Below, one piece after another: positions 35,906-44,255 of a stretch of DNA of 64,000 nt (within the stretch, counting starts at the first letter, position 1; each line of letters begins with the position of its first letter). Under the pieces are notes generated by a model. The model had not been told where the DNA came from, made no database searches, and worked only from the letters and a program-made list of their open reading frames with translations. Where the stretch lies: NCBI GenBank assembly GCA_018267955.1, contig JAFDXL010000006.1:106290-170289 (forward strand), in the 5' to 3' direction. Position numbers and translations under genes: made by a program. This stretch comes from Bacteroidota bacterium. Its GTDB lineage: Bacteria > Bacteroidota > Bacteroidia > Chitinophagales > Chitinophagaceae.

Positions 35906-36220
35906 ATGACCAACAATAGTTCTATAGCAAAAGATTATACCTGCCCGGGCGAACCACTGTTAAGAGTGATAGCAGGGAAGTGGAAACCGCAGATTTTTAA
36001 AGTAGCGGCAGACGGGCCATTCAGGTTCAGCCACCTGATGAAAGAATTTCCGGGGGCGAATAAACAATCTCTTTCGGTTGCACTACGCGATATGGAAGAA
36101 GCGGGGATATTATTTAAAACCACCATTTCAGAAAAGCCACTGCATATAGAATACCAGCTATCGCCCAAGGGCGTAGATGTGATGGGCGTATATAAATACA
36201 TATCTACCATTCAGAAGTAA
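35906..36220 (+). CDS. HxlR-family winged-helix regulator
   Basis: 104 residues, the usual size. The pattern YTCPGEPLLRVIAGKWKPQI, then FRFSHLMKEFPGANKQSLSV and ALRDMEEAGILFKTTISEKP is that of HxlR/YodB/HypR proteins. The early cysteine (C12, in DYTCPG) is in the position used by YodB-type thiol sensors of quinones and aldehydes. It is divergent from the Old Yellow Enzyme gene, which is its probable target. Confidence 0.92.
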   Translation: MTNNSSIAKDYTCPGEPLLRVIAGKWKPQIFKVAADGPFRFSHLMKEFPGANKQSLSVALRDMEEAGILFKTTISEKPLHIEYQLSPKGVDVMGVYKYISTIQK

Positions 36221-36270
36221 AAAATATTACAGTCTTGATAGGGCGCTTTGTATTTACTTTGCGCCTGCTT

Positions 36271-36885
36271 ATGGATATGTTAGCTACATTTTTAGCACAG
36301 TTAAAACAAACATCACCGTTAGAAGCTATTGCTGTACTGTTTGGGATGGCAAGTGTATTGCTGGCCAACCGGAATAATGTGGCATTATACCCTACCGGTA
36401 TTATAAGCACCGCTATATATATATACCTCATGGGCAAACCTACAGTAGGCTTGTATGCAGAGGCTATGCTGAATGTCTATTATTTTGTAATGAGCGTGTA
36501 TGGCTGGTGGAGATGGTATGAACATCATGAAAATGAGAGTGCGCGGGCTATATCTCATAATACCAGGCGGGATTGGATAATAACAGGAGCAATAGTGGCT
36601 ATTGGCTGGCTGGTGTTATACCTGTTACTAAGCAAATTCACCAACTCCAATGTGCCTGCTTTAGATGCATTTGTGTCAGCAACGGCATGCGCGGGGATGT
36701 GGCTATTAGCAAAGCATAAGATCGAAAACTGGATATTGCTGAATATTTCCAACGCCATAGCCATACCGCTACAGATCTATAAAGGAATCCCTTTTACGGC
36801 ATTTCTTACCCTGTTCCTTTTTATAGTTGCTATCTTCGGGTACTTCAAATGGAAAAAATTGTATCGTACACAGCATATTGCCTGA
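36271..36885 (+). CDS. pnuC: PnuC-type nicotinamide riboside transporter
   Basis: 204 residues from ATG 36271 (MDMLATFLAQL); an in-frame TTG at 36235 is less likely. It is a SWEET-like seven-helix facilitator of nicotinamide riboside uptake. PnuC motifs are LEAIAVLFGMASVLLANRNN (the WLxxxNN-like motif), MSVYGWWRW and the terminal FLFIVAIFGYFKWKK. It overlaps the PAP2 gene by 37 bases, and that gene overlaps the nadR-like kinase, so the three are an NAD-precursor salvage operon. Confidence 0.92.
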   Translation: MDMLATFLAQLKQTSPLEAIAVLFGMASVLLANRNNVALYPTGIISTAIYIYLMGKPTVGLYAEAMLNVYYFVMSVYGWWRWYEHHENESARAISHNTRRDWIITGAIVAIGWLVLYLLLSKFTNSNVPALDAFVSATACAGMWLLAKHKIENWILLNISNAIAIPLQIYKGIPFTAFLTLFLFIVAIFGYFKWKKLYRTQHIA

Positions 36886-37481
36886 TATGCCTGCTGTGTT
36901 GTTTTAAGGCACCCGCGCAAAATGCCGATATCCGGATATTGCGATCTATTAATGTCAATAGAAATACCGGCCTGGACGGCGCAATGAATGCCCTGACACA
37001 AACTGCCTATCCTGTATCTTTTGCATTGCCGGCAACAGAGCTTATTGTTGGCTATATAACAAGAGATAAACACACCATATCAAACGGGTGGCAATCAGTA
37101 GCCGGTGCAGGCATTACAGTTGTAGTGGCTTACGGGCTCAAATATAGTGTAAACCGCCAACGCCCTTACCTTAGTTATCCTGATATCCAGCCGTATAGCC
37201 AGGACAACGATCCTTGCTTTCCATCGGGACATACCAGCCTTGCGTTTTGTACGGCTACTTCGCTAACATTACATTATCCCAAATGGTATGTAGCAGCACC
37301 TGCTTACCTTTGGGCTGCGGGTATAGGATATTCGCGGATGCACCTTGGTATGCACTACCCAAGCGACGTACTGGCAGGTGCAATAGTGGGCGCGGGCAGT
37401 GCGTGGCTATCGTACAAAGGCAATCAATGGTTGCAAAAAAGAAAACATAAAAAAGTAAATACCGAGGTTGAAGGACGTTAA
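36849..37481 (+). CDS. PAP2-superfamily phosphatase in NAD-precursor salvage operon
   Basis: 210 residues with an N-terminal signal or anchor (YTAYCLICLLCCFKAPAQ). All three PAP2 motifs are intact: KYSVNRQRPY, PSGHTS and SRMHLGMHYPSDV. The catalytic histidines are in PSGHTS and MHYPSD, so the enzyme should be active, probably in the periplasm. It overlaps pnuC by 37 bases at its start and nadR by 14 at its end. The setting suggests it may dephosphorylate NMN or a related phosphate ester before PnuC uptake, but PAP2 enzymes more often act on lipid phosphates such as undecaprenyl pyrophosphate. That part is inference. Confidence 0.9.
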   Translation: MEKIVSYTAYCLICLLCCFKAPAQNADIRILRSINVNRNTGLDGAMNALTQTAYPVSFALPATELIVGYITRDKHTISNGWQSVAGAGITVVVAYGLKYSVNRQRPYLSYPDIQPYSQDNDPCFPSGHTSLAFCTATSLTLHYPKWYVAAPAYLWAAGIGYSRMHLGMHYPSDVLAGAIVGAGSAWLSYKGNQWLQKRKHKKVNTEVEGR

Positions 37482-37989
37482 GAAAATAGTGGTGATAGGG
37501 CCGGAGTGTACCGGCAAAAGCACATTGAGCGAGGCGCTTGCAAGTGAACTGCAAACTGTCTGGGTACCTGAATATGCGCGCGAGCACCTTGACAACCTCA
37601 GCAGAACATATACTGAAGCAGACCTGCTTGATATTGCCCGGGGGCAACTCGAACTGGAAGATAGAGTATTACAAAATGCAAATGAGTATCTTATATGTGA
37701 TACAGATCTGTATGTAATAAAAGTATGGAGTGAGGTGAAATATGGGCGCTGCCATCCGTGGATATTAGAGCAGATAGCCGCACGAAAATATGATACTTAC
37801 TTATTAACTGATATAGACATTCCCTGGCAGGATGACCCCTTGCGCGAGCATCCGCAACCTGAAGAAAGGCAGTTTTTATATAATACATACAAGGATATTG
37901 TTGCCAACACAGGCGTTTGCTGGGCGGGTATTAGCGGTGATGCAGGCACAAGACTTTTTACTGCATTAGAGGCTGTCCGTATCAGCTGA
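37468..37989 (+). CDS. nadR: NadR-like nicotinamide riboside kinase / P-loop NTPase
   Basis: 173 residues. The Walker A motif is VIGPECTGKSTLSEAL. WVPEYAREHLDN, then LICDTDLYVIKVWSEVKYG and DPLREHPQPEERQFLY match the ribosylnicotinamide kinase domain of NadR. The NMN adenylyltransferase and HTH parts of E. coli NadR are absent. The most likely start is TTG 37468, inside the PAP2 gene, because no ATG precedes the P-loop. It would phosphorylate nicotinamide riboside imported by PnuC to NMN. Confidence 0.88.
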   Translation: MKDVKKIVVIGPECTGKSTLSEALASELQTVWVPEYAREHLDNLSRTYTEADLLDIARGQLELEDRVLQNANEYLICDTDLYVIKVWSEVKYGRCHPWILEQIAARKYDTYLLTDIDIPWQDDPLREHPQPEERQFLYNTYKDIVANTGVCWAGISGDAGTRLFTALEAVRIS

Positions 37990-38020
37990 GAATATCTTAT
38001 ATTTACAATGAGCAATTATT

Positions 38021-38641
38021 ATGTTACTGCATATTCATCCGGAGGATCCGCAACAGAGAAATCTTAAGACCGTTGTCGATTGTTTGAAGAACGGTGGTGT
38101 AATCATTTATCCTACTGACACCATTTACGGGCTTGGCTGCGACATCTATAACACTGATGCCATAGACCGCATTTGCCGCATCAAGAAAATTGACCCAAAG
38201 AAGGCGCAATTCTCTTTTGTATGCAGCGACCTGAGCCATATCAGCGAATACGTTAAAAGTATTGACACCCCGATCTTTCGTCTTTTAAAAACTGCGTTGC
38301 CCGGCCCTTATACTTTCATACTGCCGGCAAGCAAGCTGGTGCCAAAGATGCTGAAAAACAAGAAAGACACTGTAGGCATTCGCGTACCCGATAACAAGGT
38401 ATGCCAGGAGTTGATCGCGCAACTGGGGCACCCCATCATGAGTGTATCGCTACCGATGGATGGCGAAGTGGAATATTATACAGACCCGCTGGTAATGCAT
38501 GAGATATTTGAAGACAAAGTGGATATAGTTATTGACAGTGGCATTGGCCACACTACCCCTTCTACTGTTATTGATTGCACCTCCAGAACACCGGAGCTGA
38601 TACGTGAAGGGGCCGGTGAATGGGAAGCCCTGATTGGCTGA
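38021..38641 (+). CDS. Sua5/YciO/YrdC-family protein
   Basis: 206 residues with the YrdC nucleotide-binding fold. YPTDTIYGLGCDIYNTDAID near residue 31, PGPYTFILPASK and KKDTVGIRVPDN are the family motifs. Sua5/YrdC makes threonylcarbamoyl-AMP for tRNA t6A37. The closest named subgroup by length and ending (STVIDCTSRTPELIREGAGE) is YciO, so the t6A role is likely but not certain. It follows the NadR-like gene by 31 bases and precedes ligA by 19. Confidence 0.9.
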   Translation: MLLHIHPEDPQQRNLKTVVDCLKNGGVIIYPTDTIYGLGCDIYNTDAIDRICRIKKIDPKKAQFSFVCSDLSHISEYVKSIDTPIFRLLKTALPGPYTFILPASKLVPKMLKNKKDTVGIRVPDNKVCQELIAQLGHPIMSVSLPMDGEVEYYTDPLVMHEIFEDKVDIVIDSGIGHTTPSTVIDCTSRTPELIREGAGEWEALIG

Positions 38642-38660
38642 AATTTCTTTTCTTTGCTGC

Positions 38661-40757
38661 ATGTACACCACGCAGGACGAACAGCAACTATACGCACGCG
38701 CAAAATCCCTGATTGAGCAGAAGGAAGTAACAAATCCGGAGGAAACCATACAGGAATTAAGGGATGTTGTTAATTACTGCGATTGGAAATACTATGTACA
38801 GAATGAACCGGTACTGTCGGATTATGAATATGATGTAGTTTATAAAAAACTAAAGCATTTAGAAGACCAATATCCTGAACTGGTAACAGCAGACTCCCCT
38901 ACACAACGTGTGGCAATGGGCCTTAGCGAACGTTTCCCCACTGTGAGCCACCTGGTACCTATGCTGAGCCTGGATAACACCTACAATGCCGATGACCTGC
39001 GCGACTGGGACAAGCGATGTAAGGACTTTGTAAACGGTGAGGCTATAGAATATTGTGTAGAGCCCAAGTATGATGGCGCCAGTGTATCGCTGGTATACGA
39101 AGACGGGAAACTGGTACGTGGTGCTACACGCGGAGATGGTGTGATGGGAGAAGAAGTAACCATTAATATTAAACAAATAAGATCCATACCCTTATCAGCA
39201 GCTTTTGAAAAAAGTGGGATTGGACAAGTAGAGATACGTGGTGAAGTAGTAATACATAAAGAAGTATTTGCAGAATATAACAGGCAACGCACCGCAGAAG
39301 GATTATCGCCCCTTGCTAACCCACGTAATGCTGCATCAGGTACCCTGCGCATACTGGATCCTAAAGAAGTAAGCAAAAGAAAACTATCTGCTGTTTTATA
39401 TCATATCAGTTATTATACGCTGAAGAGCGGCGGTAAGGTTCCTGACACTTTGCATACACACTATGATTCGCTCAACTGGTTGTATCAACTGGGATTCCCT
39501 ACACCTGTGAAGGAGATGAAGCGCTTCAACAATATTAACCATGTTATTGCTTTTTGTGAAGCGTTTGAGCAACGCCGCGATGACCTCCCATACGAAGTAG
39601 ATGGGCTCGTGATCAAAGTAAATAACTTCGACATGCAGGACCGTATGGGAATGACCGCCCACCACCCACGCTGGGCAGTTGCCTATAAGTTTAAAGCGAG
39701 GCAGGCTACGAGCAAGCTTTTGAGGGTAGAATTCCAGGTGGGACGCACAGGCTCTGTAACACCCGTAGCCAAGATAGAACCTGTACCAATAGGAGGTGTT
39801 ACGGTAACTTCGATCTCGCTGTTTAATGAAGATGTGGTACGCGAAAAGGACCTGCATATAGGTGATACTGTATTGGTGGAACGTGCAGGTGATGTGATAC
39901 CCTATATAGTAAAGCCACTTACTGAGCTAAGAAACGGAACGGAAGAAGATATTGTATTTCCAACCAAGTGCCCTGTATGCGGCGAGCCATTAGAAAAGCC
40001 GGAAGAAGAAGCCGTATGGCGTTGCATTAATATAAGCTGCCCCGCACAGGTGGTAGAGCGCATCATACACTTTGCCAGCAAAGATGCTATGGACATACGT
40101 AACCTGGGTGCAGCCAACGTATTGAAGTTTTATGAGCTTGGACTTTTGAAAGATATACCCGGCATCTATAACATAAACTGGGATGCCATCAGGAAGCTGG
40201 AAGGCTTTGGGGAGAAATCTGTAACCAACCTCCAATCAGCCATTGACAATTCAAAGAAACAACCGCTTAACAGGGTGATATACGGCCTTGGCATCAGGCA
40301 TGTGGGCGAGACTATGGCCAAAACCCTTGCCAGTGCGGTGAACCATATCAGAGACCTGTATGACTGGGATGAGGAGAAACTGGTGAGCTTGCAAGACGTA
40401 GGGCCTAAGGTGGCAGCATCCGTAGCTCATTTCTTCCATACCAAAGAGAACAGGCATATGATAGACCTCCTGGATGAATATGGGGTAAACCTTGCCAATA
40501 CACAAAAAGCGGCACCCGCAACAGGCGAGCTGGCAGGTAAGACCTTCCTGTTCACAGGTACCCTAAGCCACTTTAAGCGCAGCGATGCCGAAGCCATGGT
40601 AGAAGCCAGGGGTGGCAGCATACTTGGTGGTGTTAGCAGTAAGCTCAATTATCTGGTAGTAGGTGAAGATGCCGGCAGCAAGCTGGAGAAGGCTAAGAAG
40701 CTGGGGACCGTAGCCATATTGACAGAGCAAGAGTTCCTGGAGCTTATCGGAGATTAA
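38661..40757 (+). CDS. ligA: NAD-dependent DNA ligase
   Basis: 698 residues from ATG 38661 (MYTTQDEQQLYARAK); an in-frame TTG at 38634 would overlap the preceding gene and is rejected. LigA seals nicks using NAD+. The adenylation motif EPKYDGASVS places the nucleophilic lysine at K136. The zinc finger is CPVC near residue 435 and C-x4-C in CINISCPAQ. HhH units follow, and a C-terminal BRCT domain (LAGKTFLFTGTLSHFKRSDA) is complete. It lies next to NAD-precursor salvage genes on the same strand. Confidence 0.97.
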   Translation: MYTTQDEQQLYARAKSLIEQKEVTNPEETIQELRDVVNYCDWKYYVQNEPVLSDYEYDVVYKKLKHLEDQYPELVTADSPTQRVAMGLSERFPTVSHLVPMLSLDNTYNADDLRDWDKRCKDFVNGEAIEYCVEPKYDGASVSLVYEDGKLVRGATRGDGVMGEEVTINIKQIRSIPLSAAFEKSGIGQVEIRGEVVIHKEVFAEYNRQRTAEGLSPLANPRNAASGTLRILDPKEVSKRKLSAVLYHISYYTLKSGGKVPDTLHTHYDSLNWLYQLGFPTPVKEMKRFNNINHVIAFCEAFEQRRDDLPYEVDGLVIKVNNFDMQDRMGMTAHHPRWAVAYKFKARQATSKLLRVEFQVGRTGSVTPVAKIEPVPIGGVTVTSISLFNEDVVREKDLHIGDTVLVERAGDVIPYIVKPLTELRNGTEEDIVFPTKCPVCGEPLEKPEEEAVWRCINISCPAQVVERIIHFASKDAMDIRNLGAANVLKFYELGLLKDIPGIYNINWDAIRKLEGFGEKSVTNLQSAIDNSKKQPLNRVIYGLGIRHVGETMAKTLASAVNHIRDLYDWDEEKLVSLQDVGPKVAASVAHFFHTKENRHMIDLLDEYGVNLANTQKAAPATGELAGKTFLFTGTLSHFKRSDAEAMVEARGGSILGGVSSKLNYLVVGEDAGSKLEKAKKLGTVAILTEQEFLELIGD

Positions 40758-40830
40758 CTAAATCAGATAGAGCATTTCGTAACATGATTTATATAGCATC
40801 TGTTTGCTATATTCTTAATGTATTGTGCCT

Positions 40831-40838
40831 TACCTTTG
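40831..40838 (+). promoter_or_regulatory. -7 promoter element before metH
   Basis: TACCTTTG is an exact TAnnTTTG match, 32 bases before the metH ATG. A TTTG lies 24 bases upstream, longer than the usual 19-21, so the -33 half is uncertain. No cobalamin or SAM riboswitch is recognisable in the 112-bp gap. Confidence 0.5.
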
Positions 40839-40869
40839 CCCATCGTTTTTGAAATACTTATAAATACTG

Positions 40870-43569
40870 ATGTCTGAGATAAGGCCATTTTTACGGTTGA
40901 GCGGTCTGGAGCCTTTAGTGGTGAGGCCGGAAACAAATTTTGTGAACGTTGGTGAACGTACCAATGTTACAGGTTCCAAGAAATTTGCCCGCCTGATACG
41001 CGAGAATAAATACGAGGAAGCATTATCGGTAGCCCGCCAGCAGGTAGAGAATGGAGCCCAGATACTGGACATTAATATGGATGATGCCATGCTGGATGGT
41101 GAGCTGGCAATGACCACCTTTGTGAACCTGCTGCAAAGTGAGCCTGATATTGCGAAGATCCCCATCATGCTCGATTCCTCTAAGTTCTCCATTATAATGG
41201 CGGGACTTAAATGTATACAGGGTAAATGTATTGTCAACTCCATCTCTATGAAGGAAGGAGAAGACAAATTCATAGAACAAGCCATATTGTGCAAGAGTTT
41301 TGGAGCTGCAGTAATTGTAATGGCATTTGACGAACAAGGACAGGCAGACACTTTACAACGCCGCGTAGAGATATGCGAGCGTGCCTATAATATACTTACA
41401 GAGCAGGTAGGCTTTGATCCGCAGGATATCATCTTTGACCCAAACATATTTGCTATAGCCACCGGTATAGAAGAGCATAACAACTATGCTGTTGACTTTA
41501 TAGAAGCTACCCGCATCATCAAACAAAGAATGCCGCTAACGAAAGTAAGCGGTGGTGTTAGTAACGTATCCTTCTCGTTCCGTGGCAATGACCCGGTGCG
41601 TGAGGCGATACACAGCGTATTCCTTTATCATGCTATTGCAGCTGGTATGGATATGGGCATTGTAAACGCTGGTCAGTTGGTGGTATATGATGAAATAGAC
41701 CCACAATTACGTGAGCTTTGCGAAGATGTAGTGTTGAACAGGAGGCCGGATGCAACAGAACGTTTAGTAACATTTGCCGAGACAGTAAAAGCCAAAGACA
41801 AGACCGAGAAAAAAGATGACGCATGGCGTAATACCAGTGTAGAAGAAAGATTGAAACATGCCCTGGTGAACGGCATTACCGATTATATAGATGCAGATAC
41901 CGAAGAAGCACGTCAAAAATATCCGAAGCCGCTGGATGTGATAGAAGGTCCATTGATGGACGGTATGAACGTGGTGGGCGATCTCTTTGGTAGTGGTAAA
42001 ATGTTTCTGCCGCAGGTAGTAAAAAGTGCACGCGTTATGAAAAAGAGCGTTGCCATACTTACCCCGTATATAGAAGCAGAAAAAGAAGAACGCCGCAAGG
42101 CAATGTTGCTATCGGGCGAAGAACACCAACAAAGCGGTGCCGCCAAAATATTAATGGCCACCGTAAAAGGAGATGTGCACGACATAGGTAAGAACATAGT
42201 AGGCGTGGTGCTGGGATGCAATGGCTATGACATCATAGACATGGGTGTAATGGTGCCTACCGATAAAATACTGGAAACCGCGCTGAAGGAAAATGTAGAC
42301 ATCATTGGGCTCAGCGGGCTTATCACACCGTCGCTGGATGAGATGGTGCATGTGGCTAAAGAGATGAAGCGCCGTAATATGAAGCAGCCATTGCTTATTG
42401 GCGGGGCTACTACATCGCGTACGCATACAGCGGTAAAAATAGCGCCGGAGTATAATAATGGTGTTGTGTACGTACTGGATGCCAGCCGTAGTGTAACGGT
42501 AGCAGGTAGTTTGCTGAGCAATGAACAGAAAGGCGACTTCCTTACCGGTATAGACATCGAATACAAAAAACTGCGCGAAGATTTTGCAAGCAAGCGTACT
42601 ATCAAGGAGTACATCTCTTTTGAAGAAGCACAAAAGAACCCTATAAAGATCGACTGGGAATCCTATACTCCGCCTGTGCCGCAATTCACCGGCACCAAAG
42701 TGTTTGACAGTTATGATCTTGCAGAGATCCGTGAATATATAGACTGGCAGCCATTCTTCATTACCTGGGAAATGCATGGTAAGTTCCCGGCGATATTGAC
42801 AGATGAAGTAGTAGGCGCAGAAGCTACCAAGTTATACAACGATGCGAACGCGCTGTTAGATAAGGTGGTTGCAGAAAAATGGCTTACTGCGAAAGGTGTT
42901 ATTGGATTCTGGAAGACATCTAAACCAGCACCGGATACTATCACCGTAAAAGATGAGAACGGCAATGCGCTTTATAACCTGGAGAGCCTGCGTCAACAGC
43001 AAAAGAAAGCCGCCAGCCAACCGCATTTTTCATTAGCAGATTTTATCAGCCCGGTAAAAGAAGACCATATAGGCGCATTTGCTGTAAGCATACATGGTAT
43101 AGAACCGCATTTGAAAGCTTTCATGGATGCGCATGATGATTATAATAAGATCATGCTGCAGGCACTGGCAGACCGCCTTGCAGAAGCATTTGCGGAATTG
43201 CTGCATAAAAAAGTGCGCATGGAATATTGGGGATATGCAAAGGATGAGCACCTTGATAACTCCGCACTGATCAAAGAACAATATTTAGGTATACGCCCTG
43301 CACCTGGCTATCCTGCATGTCCTGACCATACAGAAAAATATAAATTGTTTGATCTGTTAAAGGCTACAGAAAATGCCGGAATAGAACTTACAGAATCATT
43401 AGCCATGTACCCGGGTGCATCTGTATGCGGCTGGTACTTCAGCCATCCTGAAAGCACCTACTTCGGTGTTGGTAAAATAAAACAGGATCAACTGGAGGAT
43501 TATGCCAAACGCAAGGGAATGAGCATAGAAGAGGCAACCAGATGGTTAAGCCCTGTATTGGAAGGATAA
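40870..43569 (+). CDS. metH: Cobalamin-dependent methionine synthase, folate/B12/activation part (split MetH)
   Basis: 899 residues that begin directly in the pterin-binding domain ([20 protein letters not shown]) and lack the ~330-residue N-terminal homocysteine-binding domain of E. coli MetH. The B12 module follows, with cap helices ([20 protein letters not shown]) and [17 protein letters not shown], where cobalt-ligating His is H437. The C-terminal AdoMet activation domain ends with [19 protein letters not shown]. The enzyme transfers methyl from 5-methyl-THF to homocysteine via B12. A separate homocysteine-domain protein is expected elsewhere in the genome, as in other Bacteroidota. ahcY lies 9 kb away. 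Confidence 0.95.
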   Translation: MSEIRPFLRLSGLEPLVVRPETNFVNVGERTNVTGSKKFARLIRENKYEEALSVARQQVENGAQILDINMDDAMLDGELAMTTFVNLLQSEPDIAKIPIMLDSSKFSIIMAGLKCIQGKCIVNSISMKEGEDKFIEQAILCKSFGAAVIVMAFDEQGQADTLQRRVEICERAYNILTEQVGFDPQDIIFDPNIFAIATGIEEHNNYAVDFIEATRIIKQRMPLTKVSGGVSNVSFSFRGNDPVREAIHSVFLYHAIAAGMDMGIVNAGQLVVYDEIDPQLRELCEDVVLNRRPDATERLVTFAETVKAKDKTEKKDDAWRNTSVEERLKHALVNGITDYIDADTEEARQKYPKPLDVIEGPLMDGMNVVGDLFGSGKMFLPQVVKSARVMKKSVAILTPYIEAEKEERRKAMLLSGEEHQQSGAAKILMATVKGDVHDIGKNIVGVVLGCNGYDIIDMGVMVPTDKILETALKENVDIIGLSGLITPSLDEMVHVAKEMKRRNMKQPLLIGGATTSRTHTAVKIAPEYNNGVVYVLDASRSVTVAGSLLSNEQKGDFLTGIDIEYKKLREDFASKRTIKEYISFEEAQKNPIKIDWESYTPPVPQFTGTKVFDSYDLAEIREYIDWQPFFITWEMHGKFPAILTDEVVGAEATKLYNDANALLDKVVAEKWLTAKGVIGFWKTSKPAPDTITVKDENGNALYNLESLRQQQKKAASQPHFSLADFISPVKEDHIGAFAVSIHGIEPHLKAFMDAHDDYNKIMLQALADRLAEAFAELLHKKVRMEYWGYAKDEHLDNSALIKEQYLGIRPAPGYPACPDHTEKYKLFDLLKATENAGIELTESLAMYPGASVCGWYFSHPESTYFGVGKIKQDQLEDYAKRKGMSIEEATRWLSPVLEG

Positions 43570-43580
43570 ACTGAAAAAAG

Positions 43581-44255
43581 ATGAGTAGTAGTATCAAAAA
43601 ACAAACAGAAGGCACACAATCGCCGGTATTGCGATTTTTTGCAAACGTAGCGTCATTCGTATTTCACCCGGTATTTATGCCTACGGTGTTGCTATGCCTG
43701 CTATACATATTGGCGCCAAGCAGCTTTGTTGGATTTTCCATTCAAAACTTCAATACCGCGCTTGCTATCATTGCTATCAATACTTTATTTTTCCCTTTGA
43801 TCACTGTATTGCTGCTTAAAGGCCTCGGATTTATACAAAGCATTTATATGCATGATGCCAAAGACCGCATCATACCACTTATAGCAACAATGATATTTTA
43901 CTTCTGGGCTTATCTTGTATTTAAGAACAGGATATTCAAGGAAGTAGATACTCCTTTTATCCTCCGCGTGATGCTGCTTGGTAATTTCTGGGGGGTGATC
44001 CTGTTATTCATGGTCAATATTTTTTACAAAGCGAGTATGCACACTAGCGCTGCAGGAGGTTTCCTTGGTGTAATGATCGTACTGCTGATGATCAACCCTG
44101 TAAATATGGTATTACCCTTATTTGTTTCCCTGCTCATCTGCGGCATTATAGGTACAGCAAGATTACTGACCGGCGCACATAAACCGGCAGAGATATGGGT
44201 AGGTTATGGGCTTGGAATTATTGTACAGGTAGCAGCCTACTTATATCTGCTATAG
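43581..44255 (+). CDS. Integral membrane protein, PAP2-like
   Basis: 224 residues with about six transmembrane helices. YKASMHTSAAGGFLGVM and GTARLLTGAHKPAEIWVGYG resemble PAP2 motifs 2 and 3 (HTS and RxxxGAHxPxD), keeping both histidines. The D of motif 3 is replaced by E, and motif 1 (KX6RP) is weak (YMHDAKDRIIPL). It may be a divergent lipid phosphatase or transferase. It begins 11 bases after metH. Its stop directly abuts the convergent acyltransferase stop, with no spacer. Confidence 0.72.
   Translation: MSSSIKKQTEGTQSPVLRFFANVASFVFHPVFMPTVLLCLLYILAPSSFVGFSIQNFNTALAIIAINTLFFPLITVLLLKGLGFIQSIYMHDAKDRIIPLIATMIFYFWAYLVFKNRIFKEVDTPFILRVMLLGNFWGVILLFMVNIFYKASMHTSAAGGFLGVMIVLLMINPVNMVLPLFVSLLICGIIGTARLLTGAHKPAEIWVGYGLGIIVQVAAYLYLL

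Noticed and set aside
40758..40869. Possible cobalamin or SAM riboswitch before metH
   Set aside because: Only 112 bp, AT-rich, with no conserved B12-box or SAM-type stems visible.
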